A program made the position numbers and the translations under genes. This document shows positions 47,465-58,535 of a stretch of 64,000 bases of DNA, in pieces. Location of the stretch: assembly GCA_004009845.1 (NCBI GenBank), contig RMBW01000117.1, forward strand, positions 9,979 through 73,978, written 5' to 3'. This stretch comes from Davidsoniella eucalypti (lineage: Eukaryota; Ascomycota; Sordariomycetes; Microascales; Ceratocystidaceae). The notes beneath the pieces are model-generated. The model was given only the letters and a program-made list of their open reading frames with translations. It was not told the DNA's origin and did not search any database. Position 1 is the stretch's first letter. Each line of letters begins with the position of its first letter.

Positions 47465-48571
47465 ATGCCCCCTGCCACTAGGCAATCATACAACTCTACA
47501 GCACGCTTTAACCCTCTTGCTACTTCGAGAGCAGTCATGACACCGAACACCCACAACTCTGGCTACACTTTGTCTAGCGTCCGGGAGCCATACTATTCGC
47601 CTGTCAGCGAGAGCCGAACACCCGCACCCCACAACCAAAGTTATGAATACTACGACCAAGTGCCCTCCATGAGAGACGATAATACCGACAACAGCTTCAA
47701 CGACGAGTTTGCGGACGACGATAGTAATGACGAGGGTGAATCCTCTGGTCGGCGCGGCAAAGGGGTCAAGTGGAGCAGCGAGGAAGACGAACTTCTGGTA
47801 GAACACCGACGACGACGCGAGCGTTGGGCTGAGATTGCTAAGGATTTCAAGGGCAAATCCCCCAATGCCTGCCGCAAGAGATACGAACGTATCCAGCAAC
47901 GCAGGAACATCTCCGAGAAGAGCATTGAGGATGGTAAGCAGCGAGTTGCTGTTGCATACCGAGAGGTCCGGGAAGAGATGTGGAAGATCCTCGAACAGCG
48001 TGTACCGGGCATGAAGTGGGACAAGTTGGAAAGAATGGTAAGTCATACATACCCCAAGTAACGAGTCATCAAAAGCCACAACCTAACACACTCCAACATA
48101 TAGTGCTTCGAGATGGGCGAGGTTGAGATCAAGAAACGGTGGAAGGACTCGAACAGGTCTTCTTCTACTGGTATGGACTTCCCAGGACCATCCTCGGGTC
48201 TTGGAATGGCTCCGGGCTATCCTCATACATCCAGCGCCAACCTGCAGTCACTGATGGCTTCTGAGCCTGTGCAATACGGCCATGCAGACATGATGCCCCA
48301 AACAAGCGGCTACTCAATGTCCACCTTGTCTTCTGCTCCGCCATACTTTACCTCGGGAATTCCCCATAGCCAGGGCCAATCTTCGCACTATAGCAGCATG
48401 CACCAGGCTTCATCTCATCCCCCGAACTATGGCACATCCGATCTGCTAGGCCCTGCTATCTCGGGAGGATATATCAGCCACGCAACCATGGGCGTCTCGC
48501 ACTACTCGGTGCCTTCTCGCCTATCGTCAACAGATATCGGAATCAACACTTTGATTAACCGTCCGATGTAA
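47465..48571 (+). CDS. Myb/SANT-like DNA-binding protein
   Basis: Predicted exons are 47465-48037 and 48104-48571, giving 346 residues with one 66-nt intron. A single Myb-like (SANT) domain spans about residues 98-142: VKWSSEEDELLVEHRRRRER, with spaced tryptophans (KWSSEED and RWAEIAKDF) and the third-helix region SPNACRKRYERI. It is preceded by an acidic stretch (NDEFADDDSNDEGESSG) and a polar N-terminus. A second helical segment (WKILEQRVPGMKWDKLERM) continues across the splice site into GEVEIKKRWKDS. The C-terminal half is Ser/Pro/Tyr-rich and likely disordered. It probably acts as a nuclear transcription regulator; targets are unknown. The spliced join is favoured by GTAAGT and by phase. 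Confidence 0.85.
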
Positions 48572-49423
48572 GCTGTTGGCGACTGTGGACATTTTTGTAT
48601 TTAGGGACACTTCTTAGTGCCCGAGTATTGGAGTATTTGCTATTGCAAATAAGCAAAGACACATATAGTGGCGTGGGTCTTCAGGAGTTTTTTGCTCTGG
48701 GTACGCGATTTTTTAACTTTTAGCACCAAATCTATCCAGTAGCAACTTTTGAGATCCGTATGTCTTATACGGGATGGAACAACTCGGCGTTACGGATATT
48801 AGCATTCTTTTTGGGTTTTTTTCTCTTCTTTTCTTTTCTTTTCTTTATTCATGTGGACTGAAGTGGCAAATTTGATCTTTAGCACTATAGCACAGCATAG
48901 AATTAGTTATTTTCTACGTATAGAAACCAGCACTGCTTGATTCCCTTCTCCGTTTTGTCATGGCCGTTTTCACGGCCCTCGAATGTACCAAACCAAGCTG
49001 ATAAAGAGAAACTCGTCATGGTGATACAGAAGCTGAGACAGATATAGACTTCAACGACGGGAGTTGCTCAGTCCGCAGTAAGCCCCAAACTAGAAGTGGA
49101 TATGTAATGATGCTAGTTGTATTTTAATGCGATGAATCTTTCGGTAACTAGTGGTTTGATAGTTGAAGTGAAAATGGAGGCGGTGGTTTCTCTAGGAGCC
49201 AAGCTGTTATACAAAAAAAGGAGGACTGAGGCAGTGCTCCACGATAGCTACAAATACATGCCATTATCGAAATGCTGACGCCCAATGATAGCTATATAAC
49301 ACGGTATCTTGGTGGCCACGCATATCGATATATATCAGCCATCCCATACACGGCGTCTTGTGCTATGAACCGCCATGTAGGGATGCCTGATACGTGACTT
49401 CATGTCACTTGATAGATAGACCT
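48572..49423. other. Convergent intergenic region Myb / COX10
   Basis: This 852-bp interval lies between two gene 3' ends. A TTTTCTTTTCTT tract is near 48822-48847. No gene is seen. Confidence 0.5.
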
Positions 49424-50626
49424 TTAGTTCTTTGTCTCGGAAGAGGGAGAATCTAAAACCTCGTCCTCCCAAAGATCGTCTTCATCATCGCCCATGATAC
49501 TCTTCCAGATACGCGACCACATACCCTTCTTCTGAGCTAGAGCAAGAACAAGAACGCCAGGGAGGTGCCATACGCTAGCCCAGAAGAGACCACGCGCAGT
49601 TCCCTTGTAACCCTGCTCTTGGTAAAATCGGACGGCTTGCCAAACTAGCCAGCCGTTCAGTGGCGTGCTGGTGGCTGCATAGCTCCAGTCTGTAACACCC
49701 ACGGCGCATAGACCCCAGCAAATAGGGAAGAATACCAGACTATAACGTAACGCTACTCTAGCATTACGGGCTGGGTTTGTCCAGCTCAGCATACGTAGCC
49801 CGGCCGCTTTATACTCTTCGCGAATAGGCCAGGAGAGCGCCATGAAGTGAGGGAATTGCCAGGCAAACAGTAGGGAAGCAAGGAGCCAACCTCCCATAGA
49901 GCTTTGGTCATTGGCAAACAGAAGCTCCTTCCATGAGCCATCACCAGTGGCGCTCTCGCCGGCAGCAGCTGCCCATCCCATTAGTGGCGGAATACCACCA
50001 ACTACAGCACCAACCCACGTGTTAGCAGCTGTCAGTGCCTTGAATGGTGTATATATTCCTGCATATATGAATATATTAGAAGCGCCCAAAAAAGCAACTG
50101 TTGGATTGACTCCGTAGTATAAGAGACCAGTGCCAGTCAATGCTGACAAGATAGCAAAAGCCACCGCGGCACGCTTTGAAATGAGGCCTCTGACCAACGG
50201 GCGGTTGCGAGTACGAGTCATCATGGCGTCAGTCTTGGGCTCATAAAGCATGTTGAGTGAATTGGCTGACGCAGAGCAGAGATATGTTCCAGTAGTGAGG
50301 AACAGCAGTGTCAATGTGCTCAATGATGGAGTATCGGTCATTGTTGGCGTCAGAAATGCCGGCACTGGGTACAAAGCGTACGGTACCATGGCAGTAAGCA
50401 CGACAAGTACGGTGAGGCGAGGTTTTGATAGTGCCATGAATGAGGCAAAGAGACGTTTCAGAGACGAGTCTGGAAGCTGTGATGCGGCTGTAGTGAGTAC
50501 AGAGGAAGCATCAGGTGGCATGTGATTGACGGCCTTTCCAGAGTCTGCAGCAGCATTGGCGGCGGCAGCTGCTTGTCGACGCTCTATTTGTCGTCGTCGA
50601 TGTGGTGGGAGATGTGATATATCAGG

Positions 50627-50658
<32 letters not shown>

Positions 50659-50980
50659 AGTCAGGACTGTTCTTCTCCGAGGTATTGGCCAGAGCCTGAG
50701 TCTGGGTTAAGGGCCGCGTCTGGCCTTTATTGTTGGAGATTGTAGGTACAGCAAATGTGTTGGAGAGCGATAGGCGCATATTGCTAGTTATGAAGAAGGA
50801 CGAGTCGAACTTGACGGAAGAAGCGGCAGAGAAGCTCGAGTTACAGCGAGGATGGCCGGCTTGGAACTGAGATCCGCCAAGCCGCAGCTTGAATGCGCCG
50901 GGGCGGGAGATCAGGGTGGTAGCTCTTCTCAGCATAGCTGGACCGCTGCTCGGAGCAGCTAGTCTCAATGAAGGCGTCAT
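49424..50980 (-). CDS. COX10: Protoheme IX farnesyltransferase, mitochondrial
   Basis: A single exon encodes 518 residues from ATG 50980-50978; the frame is open farther up but only with non-ATG codons. The enzyme converts heme b to heme O in the mitochondrial inner membrane, a step toward heme A of cytochrome oxidase. The N-terminus is basic and Ser/Thr-rich, fitting an import signal. A long polar linker carries a His/Gln run (HHHHQQQQQQ, about residues 109-118) from CAC/CAA repeats. The UbiA-type catalytic motif SANSLNMLYEPKTDAMMTRT and NRPLVRG lies near residues 239-265. The second Asp-rich region is less clear. Multiple membrane segments follow (LTVLVVLTAMVPYALYPV, LLFLTTGTYLCSASA). It is divergent from MEF1. 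Confidence 0.95.
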
Positions 50981-51560
50981 GCTTGAGCGTGTGTACGACG
51001 CATATCGGTAGAACAAGGACAGACTGAGGCAGATGATCAGACAATGGACATCTCATGTCAGCTCGCCAAACGCGCAGAAGAAAACTAGCAACAAAAACCA
51101 ATATAATCTAGCCTACGATCGTTGCCAAGGCGTTGGTGGGTTGGTTAGCTGGATTCATGGTCAACTTTGTCGAAGTCTTATTGCAAACAGCCAATCCTCC
51201 GTTATCGATAGTTCATTTACCATTATGTGGCTAATCATCGGAAAAAGACCCCACTATACGGAGGAAAAAGGCTGCTGAAAAGCTGCTGCGGTCTGGTTAC
51301 AGTGCATGCATGCGCTATAAGGGCAGCTATAGATCCGCCTACACTGCCAAAACTGCCACCATAAGGCTCTGTAACTCTGAAGACGAATCAGCGCGCATGT
51401 ATATGTGATTTTTTTTGCACGGTTGTTTAGTAGGTCAGCTTGGCCGGTTGCAAAACGAGGGCATCGCCAAGTTTTCCCAGCTCCAAAACTTTTGTTACGG
51501 CTTTCGTGCCCAGAATTGCAAGTCTTCGCACGGTTTCTATCGACTCACCTGGCTTTCATC
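50981..51560. promoter_or_regulatory. Shared divergent promoter of COX10 and MEF1
   Basis: This 580-bp interval serves two nuclear genes for mitochondrial proteins facing away from each other. CCAAT words occur at 51098-51102 and 51191-51195, the core of HAP-complex sites that control respiratory genes in fungi. That they are used is inference. Confidence 0.5.
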
Positions 51561-54180
51561 ATGCGGGCTCTCCGGTTCTCTCGTGCGGTGACCGCTTTCG
51601 GCGCACCTTCGTTCAGTCCGCTGCGAAGCCAGTCTGCCCGGCTTTTGGCCGCCGCCCGAACTGTTTCGGGCTCCAACGCCGCTACCCACGGTGTCAGCAG
51701 TGCCAACAGCCGCATGTTCACTAGCTCACGTGTTCTCGGTTCTGTTGCTGCTCAAGAGGCGTAGGTTTGCCTTTCCAATGGCTACGCTGTATCTGGTGAC
51801 CAATCGCTAACCATATATACATACCACACTTGTAGACTCCGTATGGCCCAGAGTGAAACCGCCAACCTTACCCCCGAAACAGTTGCTGCCAAGATGAGCC
51901 CCGAGGAGGCCAAGCGCCTATCTCGCGTGCGCAACATTGGTATCGCCGTACGATGTCCCCCCATATTCTACTGTACTACAACAACAGTAGCCATGCGATC
52001 CTCCAGCTAACCACATCATCACCACCACTACAGGCCCACATCGACAGTGGCAAGACTACCGTCACCGAGCGTGTCCTGTTCTACACTGGCAGAATCAAGG
52101 CTATCCACGAGGTTCGCGGCCGCGACAGTGTCGGCGCCAAAATGGACTCCATGGATCTGGAGCGCGAGAAAGGCATCACCATCCAGTCTGCTGCCACCTT
52201 TGCCGACTGGTCCAAGGTTGAGAACGGCGAGGAAGTCGATTACCACATCAACCTGATCGATACGCCTGGCCACATTGACTTCACTATCGAGGTCGAGCGT
52301 GCTCTTCGTGTGCTCGACGGCGCCGTCATGATTCTTTGCGCTGTCAGTGGTGTCCAGTCACAGACCATCACTGTCGATCGCCAGATGAAGCGCTACAACG
52401 TTCCCCGTATCAGCTTTGTCAACAAGATGGATCGTATGGGTGCCAACCCTTTCAAGGCTGTAGAACAGATCAACACAAAGCTCAAGATTCCTGCTGCCGC
52501 CATCCAGATCCCCATTGGCTCTGAGGACGAATTCCAGGGTGTTGTTGATCTTATCGAGATGGAGTCTGTCTACTTCGAGGGCCCTCGCGGCACCAAGATC
52601 CGCCGCTCGTCGACTATCCCTCCCGCTCTAGTAGAGCTGGCCAACGAGAAACGCCAAAAGCTAATCGAGAAACTAGCCGATGTCGATGACGAGATTGCCG
52701 AGATGTTCATCGAAGAGCTGGAGCCTTCCAAAGAGCAAATCAAGGCTGCCATTCGCCGCGCTACTATCAGCCTCAAGTTCTCTCCGGTCCTCATGGGATC
52801 GGCCCTAGCTGACAAGGGAATTCAACTTGCTCTTGATGCTGCTTGTGACTACCTTCCCAACCCCTCGGAGGTCCCCAATCTGGCTCTAGATCGTTCCCAG
52901 AACGAGAAGGAGGTCAACTTAGTGCCTTACAACTCGCTTCCTTTTGTTGGCTTGGCCTTCAAGCTCGAAGAGAACAACTACGGCCAGCTAACCTACATGC
53001 GTGTGTACCAAGGAAAGCTCCGCAAGTCCAGCTACCTGTTCAACTCGCGCACCAACAAGAAGGTTCGCATTCCTCGCATCGTCCGGATGCATTCCAACGA
53101 GATGGAGGATGTCAACGAAATCGGCGCCGGTGAAATCTGCGCTGTGTTCGGTGTAGACTGCGCCTCTGGTGACACTTTCACCGACGGTAACCTGCCATAC
53201 ACCATGTCTTCCATGTTCGTTCCTGATGCCGTCATGTCGCTGTCCATCAAGCCTAAGAAGAGCAGCGACGCCGATGCTTTCTCCAAGGCCATGAACCGCT
53301 TCCAGCGCGAGGATCCCACCTTCCGTCTTCACGTCGACCCCGAAAGTGAGGAGACCATTATTTCCGGTATGGGAGAGCTTCACTTGGAAATCTACGTTGA
53401 ACGTCTTCGCCGTGAATACAAGGTTGACTGCGTGACCGGACAGCCCCGTGTTGCCTACCGTGAGACTATCTCCGGCAAGGCCGACTTTGACTACCTTCTC
53501 AAGCGCCAGAGTGGTGGTCCTGGTGATTTCGCCCGTGTGGCTGGCTGGGTCGAGCCTATCGAGGGTGAGGACAACGTTTTCGAGCAGCAGGTTGTTGGTG
53601 GCTCGATTCCCGAGAAGTTCATCAGCGCTTGCGGTAAAGGTTTCGAGCTTTCTTGCGACAAGGGACCTCTTCTTGGTCACAAAGTTCTTGGCGTCAAGAT
53701 GGTTGTCAACGATGGTGCTACCCACGTGACCGATTCTTCCGATTTTGCCTTCAGCCAAGCCACTCAGTTTGCTTTCGAGAAGGCCTTCAAGGAGTCTGGT
53801 GGTCAGGTCCTAGAGCCTTTGATGAAGACTACCATCACTGCCCCCAACGAGTTCCAGGGTAATGTTCTTATGCTGCTAAACAAGCGTAACTCGACCATCA
53901 ACGATACCGAGATCGGTACTGAAGATTTCACCATCTCTGCCGACTGCTCTCTGAACTCCATGTTCGGCTTCAGCTCCCAGCTACGTGCGGCCACGCAGGG
54001 TAAGGGTGAATTCAACATGGAATTCAGCCACTATTCTGCCGCTCCCCCCCATCTACAGTACGTATCTCCGTTAATCATATATGAATCAGAATATCATGAA
54101 GCATATGCTAACAATCCTATAGGAAGGAACTTATCGCCAAGTACCAAAAGGAGCTCCAGGAAAAGCGTAACCAAAAGTAA
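51561..54180 (+). CDS. MEF1: Mitochondrial translation elongation factor G1
   Basis: Predicted exons are 51561-51760, 51836-51947, 52034-54057 and 54123-54180, giving 797 residues. It drives ribosome translocation in mitochondrial protein synthesis. The first 65 residues are Arg/Ser/Ala-rich, a mitochondrial presequence. The GTPase domain has G1 AHIDSGKTT (from residue 105, at an exon start), switch region REKGITIQSA, G3 DTPGHIDF and G4 NKMD. Domains II-V follow (FKLEENNYGQLTYMRVYQG; GMGELHLEIYVERLRREYKV; FSHYSAAPPHLQ near the end). The last exon adds only about 19 residues (KELIAKYQKELQEKR), matching the usual EF-G1 C-terminus. The start is the first ATG in this frame. Confidence 0.97.
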
Positions 54181-54692
54181 CCCCTTTCATGTCTTTTCTT
54201 TAGCTCCTTTTTGTATATTTCCAAGTCACATTCCCTCACTCCTCACTTCATAATTTCGAGCTAGGACAGACCGTTTGATCAGTTCGCCTCAGTCTCGCAT
54301 GTATTATATTTTTTTCACGATTTCACTTGAACTCTCTTTACTTTTGTAGTGAGATGTCTTTTGTTTGTGTTCCTCCTCGCTTGCACATATTTCTTGCCAA
54401 AACAAGAACATGGGTTAGTGTGGTATGACAAAAAAGGCGTCTCGCAAATATTTTGTTTCAAATAGCCTGATGTTCGCCAGTCAAGCAGAAAAACTGGTTT
54501 TGTATTTGTTGTTGTACAATAGAAAAAGCAAAATGCACATTTCTTTTCAGCGTATCTCTTTCCCTAACAATGTGATATATATCGTTTTGACATATTTTTT
54601 GGCATCATCGGCTCGGCTATCAATGCCATACAGCACCACCCTAACGAATGAGCGCAGTCTTGGATGCTACAGTAATTTCTGTTGGGGGGTAT
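54181..54692. other. Convergent intergenic gap MEF1 / LYS12
   Basis: This 512-bp stretch lies between two gene 3' ends, is T-rich on the plus strand and should hold both polyadenylation regions. No gene is seen. Confidence 0.5.
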
Positions 54693-55891
54693 TTACAGAC
54701 GTCTCAGGACATCAACGATGATATCTTCAGTGGAAGCCTTGCCACCCAGATCAGGAGACAGGTACCTACCCTCCTCCAGGTTAGCGTCAACAGCAGCGTA
54801 GATCTTGGCGGCAGCAGCCTCCTCGTTGAGGAACTCAAGCATGACAGCAGCAGAGCGCAGGGTAGCGATAGGGTTGGCGATATTCTGGCCCTGGATATCG
54901 GGAGCAGAGCCGTGGCAAGGCTCACCAATAGCGAAGTTCTCGCCGACGTTGGCGCTAGGAACTAAACCCAGAGAACCAACCAGAGCAGCAGCACCATCAG
55001 ACAGGATATCACCGTACAGGTTGGGCGCAACGATGACATCATAAGCCTCGGGCTGGCGGAACAGCTTGTAGACCATAGAGTCAACAATCTGCTCCTCGGT
55101 AACAACGCTACCAAACTTCTCGGCAGCCAAGGCAGCACGGGCAGTAGCGCGGAACAGACCATCGGTTTGCGAAAGGACGTTTGACTTGTGTGTGATTGTT
55201 ACCAGAGGGCCCTTGTGAATGCTAGGGACACCGCTGTCGCGGATCTTCTGACGGCGCAGAGCAATTTCACCAGCGATAGTGGCAATACGGAACGAAGCTC
55301 TCTCGGAGATACGCTTGATGGCCTCGGCGACCTTGCCAGAGCCGTTGGCGGCATCGAATGTACGCTCCTCCTTGACGTACAGGTCCTCGGTGTTCTCGCG
55401 CACGATTACCATGTCGATCTGCTTGCCGTCGGTGCGGACAGACTTGACGGGCCGCACGTTGGCATACAGGTCTAGCTTCTTGCGCAGAGCGACAATCGGC
55501 GAGGAGTAGCCCTTGACGGCAGTGGTGGGCGAGCTGACAGCGCCAAACAGGGCTCCGTCGCACTCGCTCTTCAGCACCTCGACGGTCTTGTCGGGCAGAG
55601 CAACGCCAGTCTTCTGGAAAGTCTCCCAGCCAGCCTCCAGGTTGACAAAGTCAAACTTGAGACCCAGCGAGGCAGGAAGAGCTTCTAGAACACGGCGGCC
55701 AGCGGGGATAACCTCGCGACCAATGCCGTCACCGGGGATGAGACCTGGATTCAAATTGGGGTCAATACAATCATCTGACAAGGGCCAGAAAGCACCCTAG
55801 GAAAAGACAGCTTCTAACCGCTTTGCTTTGGTGCATGGGCAAAGCTTTACTTACCAATTCTCAGAGAACGAGTAGCAGCACGAGCAGCCAT
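54693..55891 (-). CDS. LYS12: Homoisocitrate dehydrogenase
   Basis: Predicted exons are 55891-55855 and 55744-54693, giving 362 residues. It oxidatively decarboxylates homoisocitrate to 2-oxoadipate in the alpha-aminoadipate route to lysine, in mitochondria. The first exon supplies only MAARAATRSLRIG, a short mitochondrial-type leader that joins directly to LIPGDGIGREVIPAG. Family landmarks of the beta-decarboxylating dehydrogenases are clear: FGAVSSPTTAVKGYSSPIVA, LYANVRPVKS, IVRENTEDLYV, HKSNVLSQTDGLF, VAPNLYGDILSDGAAALVGS and IGEPCHGSAPDI. The VRENTEDLY and YSSP context favours homoisocitrate dehydrogenase over isopropylmalate dehydrogenase. The intron is 110 nt and shifts the first-exon frame correctly. 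Confidence 0.95.
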
Positions 55892-58535
55892 TGTGTATCG
55901 TGTTTATTATATCAAACAACTAATTTTGAGGTCGAGGGTTCTGGGATCGCTCAGAGTCGATCGGAAACAATAAAAGGCTAGCCTCAATGACATATAGAGA
56001 AAAGAAAAGAAAAAAAAGCTTCGTCAAAGCTAAGACTCAGACTCCGGTTCCGGCCCCACGCTTAAGTTTTGACCTCAGATTTGTCCGGGGTAGTTGCCGT
56101 CGCTCAATTCCATTCTTGTTTTCTAGCGCATTTTTTCTTCGTGTCACACAGCTTAAAGAAAACTTAGGTTTGCTGCTAGGGTTGGGCTCGCATAATAATT
56201 GGCAGTTAACCCTAATGTCGTACCCATATAAGATGAACCACTGGTTCAAACGGAAAAGAATCAATTATTTCCATGTTCACGCTTATTTTTCGAAAAACTT
56301 CGACTACTGTACTTGGATGATCTATTTCAAACCCCTGTTAATTCGCAGCTCTTTTTATGCAATGCTGCCCTCCTGGTAGTTTCGTCAGCACCTAGCCTGC
56401 ATATGAAACAAAGCGAGGTTCTGCTCAAGATGATCAGAGCCCGTGGTAATGCTGATTGACAACAGTAGGTGACGCTGGCCAATGTTGGTGAGGCATACAC
56501 TCATGCATGGTCAAGATAAATAAGCCTAGCCAAGTCGCGAATTCAAGTGCCTACAGATGTGCCTACATATCGAGTGAGTACAAGCCACTATCGGGTACAT
56601 CGCGCAACAGATAGTACGTGGCTTCAGAAGCTATAAATAGTGGCTAGTGTTAGCAATGACAGCTGCGAGATATAAATTTAGCACTATATGACAGGATAAG
56701 TATCATTGCTACCATGACCTGCAGGTCGACCTTGTAGCCCGTGAGACAGGTGGATGGTGGCGTCCTGCTATGGAATGGTGTGTTTGCTAGTAATAACACA
56801 TGTAGCAAGAGATTTTTCTTTGTTTTGAGTTAGAATAACAATCACAATTGTGCATAGGGACTAGGTTCGTTACTACTGAGCTATGGATAAGGGTCTTAGT
56901 AGATCTTCAACAAAAAATCTTTATACTATTTTGTGATAGGCTACACATTTACACTAATACATGTCAACATCTTTATAGCTCTATAGCTCCATAAGATTAA
57001 TGAATAATAATAAAAAAGTGCATGTCTATTCTATTTATGCCGGTATGAAATACTGTTCAGACGAATCATGGGTAGATCACATGAAGCAGAAGACCATACG
57101 AATCCCACTAACTTGTGAGATGATATTGCAAATATCACAACTTTCATTCCCTATCCATGTCTGTTCCCGGGCAGGCGGTTTAATGCGTCATGGGGGGAAC
57201 CAAGAAGAAAAGAAAAAAGACCTACAAGTACTGGTATCTGCTGGAATGGACGCTTACTACCCTGGCCGTTAGTTTGCAATAGAGCTAGGCAGGGCCTTGT
57301 CTACATTAGTATGGTGAACTAACTTGCAGCTCCTTGCTCTCTCAACACTCTGATTGCCTCCCTTCTGGCGCTCCCCTGCGATTTTTAAACAGTAAGATTG
57401 TGGCGGAACTCTTGCATATTGGGTGGGGTTTTATGCAGGCCACTAAACGTATTGGACCTGACTAGCGAGGTAGCGACTAGGTAAGCTAATGGGCGCAAAT
57501 TCTCTGTTGCTGTGAGTCCACAAGGCGTCTTTTCTTCTTTTTCCTGCAAATGGATAGACAGATAAACACGTTGTAGCTGTGAGATTTGAGACTCGTGCTC
57601 ACCAAGCCAAATTTGGAGTCATATTATAAATTTATACTGGCGACTGCTAGGCAACCAGCTTGACTTATAGGTATGCTTGGCTATGAGCTGTTGTATGTAT
57701 CGTAGAGAGGATGTCTTTTTCATTTCCGTATTGTCTGAGGCAAAGCTCGATCATCGCGCCAAATAGCTGTAGTTTCGGCTTAATTGAATTTTCTTTCCTT
57801 TGTAAATCGAGCATTGAAGAACCGATTCCAGCGCCTGATTGTTCGTTGTTGGTCGTAACATTTTAATCCTTAACCTGCAACTACAACCCTCGGCCGCCCT
57901 TATTCCACTTATGGCAAGAGCGCCAAATTAGCTGCAGGACCCTCTGGCGTCCTTTCCTCTTTCTGCGGCCTCTTCCTTGATCGACCTCCCCAAACCTAAA
58001 CAAGCAACAAGCAACAACCATCTGAGCTTGGTCCACCCATTTGCTCTGCAGTTGCTCAGCTTAGAGCAGTAGTTGCCGCTGTCTTGATTTTGTATTGACT
58101 TTTATTTTGGCTGGCCTTCTTGTCGCAGAAGCTCGTCTCGTTTCATTCATTATCCATCCATATTCTATCCCTCGCTGTATGAACTTTTGCTTCCTTTTTT
58201 TCCTCTCTTTTTTTCCTATCGTTTTTACATGCTCCTAAATTCCAACGCTGTTACTACTTTGCTATCTCCCGCGAAACAATTTGCATTCCACGCTCGACAT
58301 ACCATCTAATCCCGAATCTTGAATATATTCATCGCTGGCCATTGCGACTTCGCCATTATACGCTGCGGAGAGCAGCCGATCTCCTCAAACTCCCTAAACA
58401 TTTGGCTAGACCATCCTATATTGCTTGGGGACGCTCGAATCAAAAATATTACTGTCCACTCAGACACACCATCACTATCGATAGCCTGGCGCGCCCTGAT
58501 CACACATACATACCAACCATCTTGAGCTATCCAAC
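55892..58535. other. Gene-free region containing one short retroposon copy
   Basis: No gene is supported across 2.6 kb between divergent starts of LYS12 and the Ser/Pro-rich protein gene. A 130-codon frame at 55987-56379 has no family signal. The interval contains copy C of the short retroposon-like family (56966-57018) and a pyrimidine-rich leader near 58180-58260. Confidence 0.5.
56966..57018 (+). mobile_element. Short retroposon-like insertion, copy C
   Basis: The insert begins AACATCTTTATAG, has ATAGCTCTATAGCTCC and ATAAGATTAATGAAT, and ends with an A-rich tail (AATAATAAAAAA). Flanks TACATGTC (56958-56965) and TGCATGTC (57019-57026) agree in 7 of 8 positions, a weak or aged target duplication. 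Core identity to copies A and B is nearly complete. Confidence 0.75.

Noticed and set aside
55987..56379. 130-codon plus-strand frame upstream of LYS12
   Set aside because: It lies in the LYS12 promoter side, has no family features and no supporting splice or start context.
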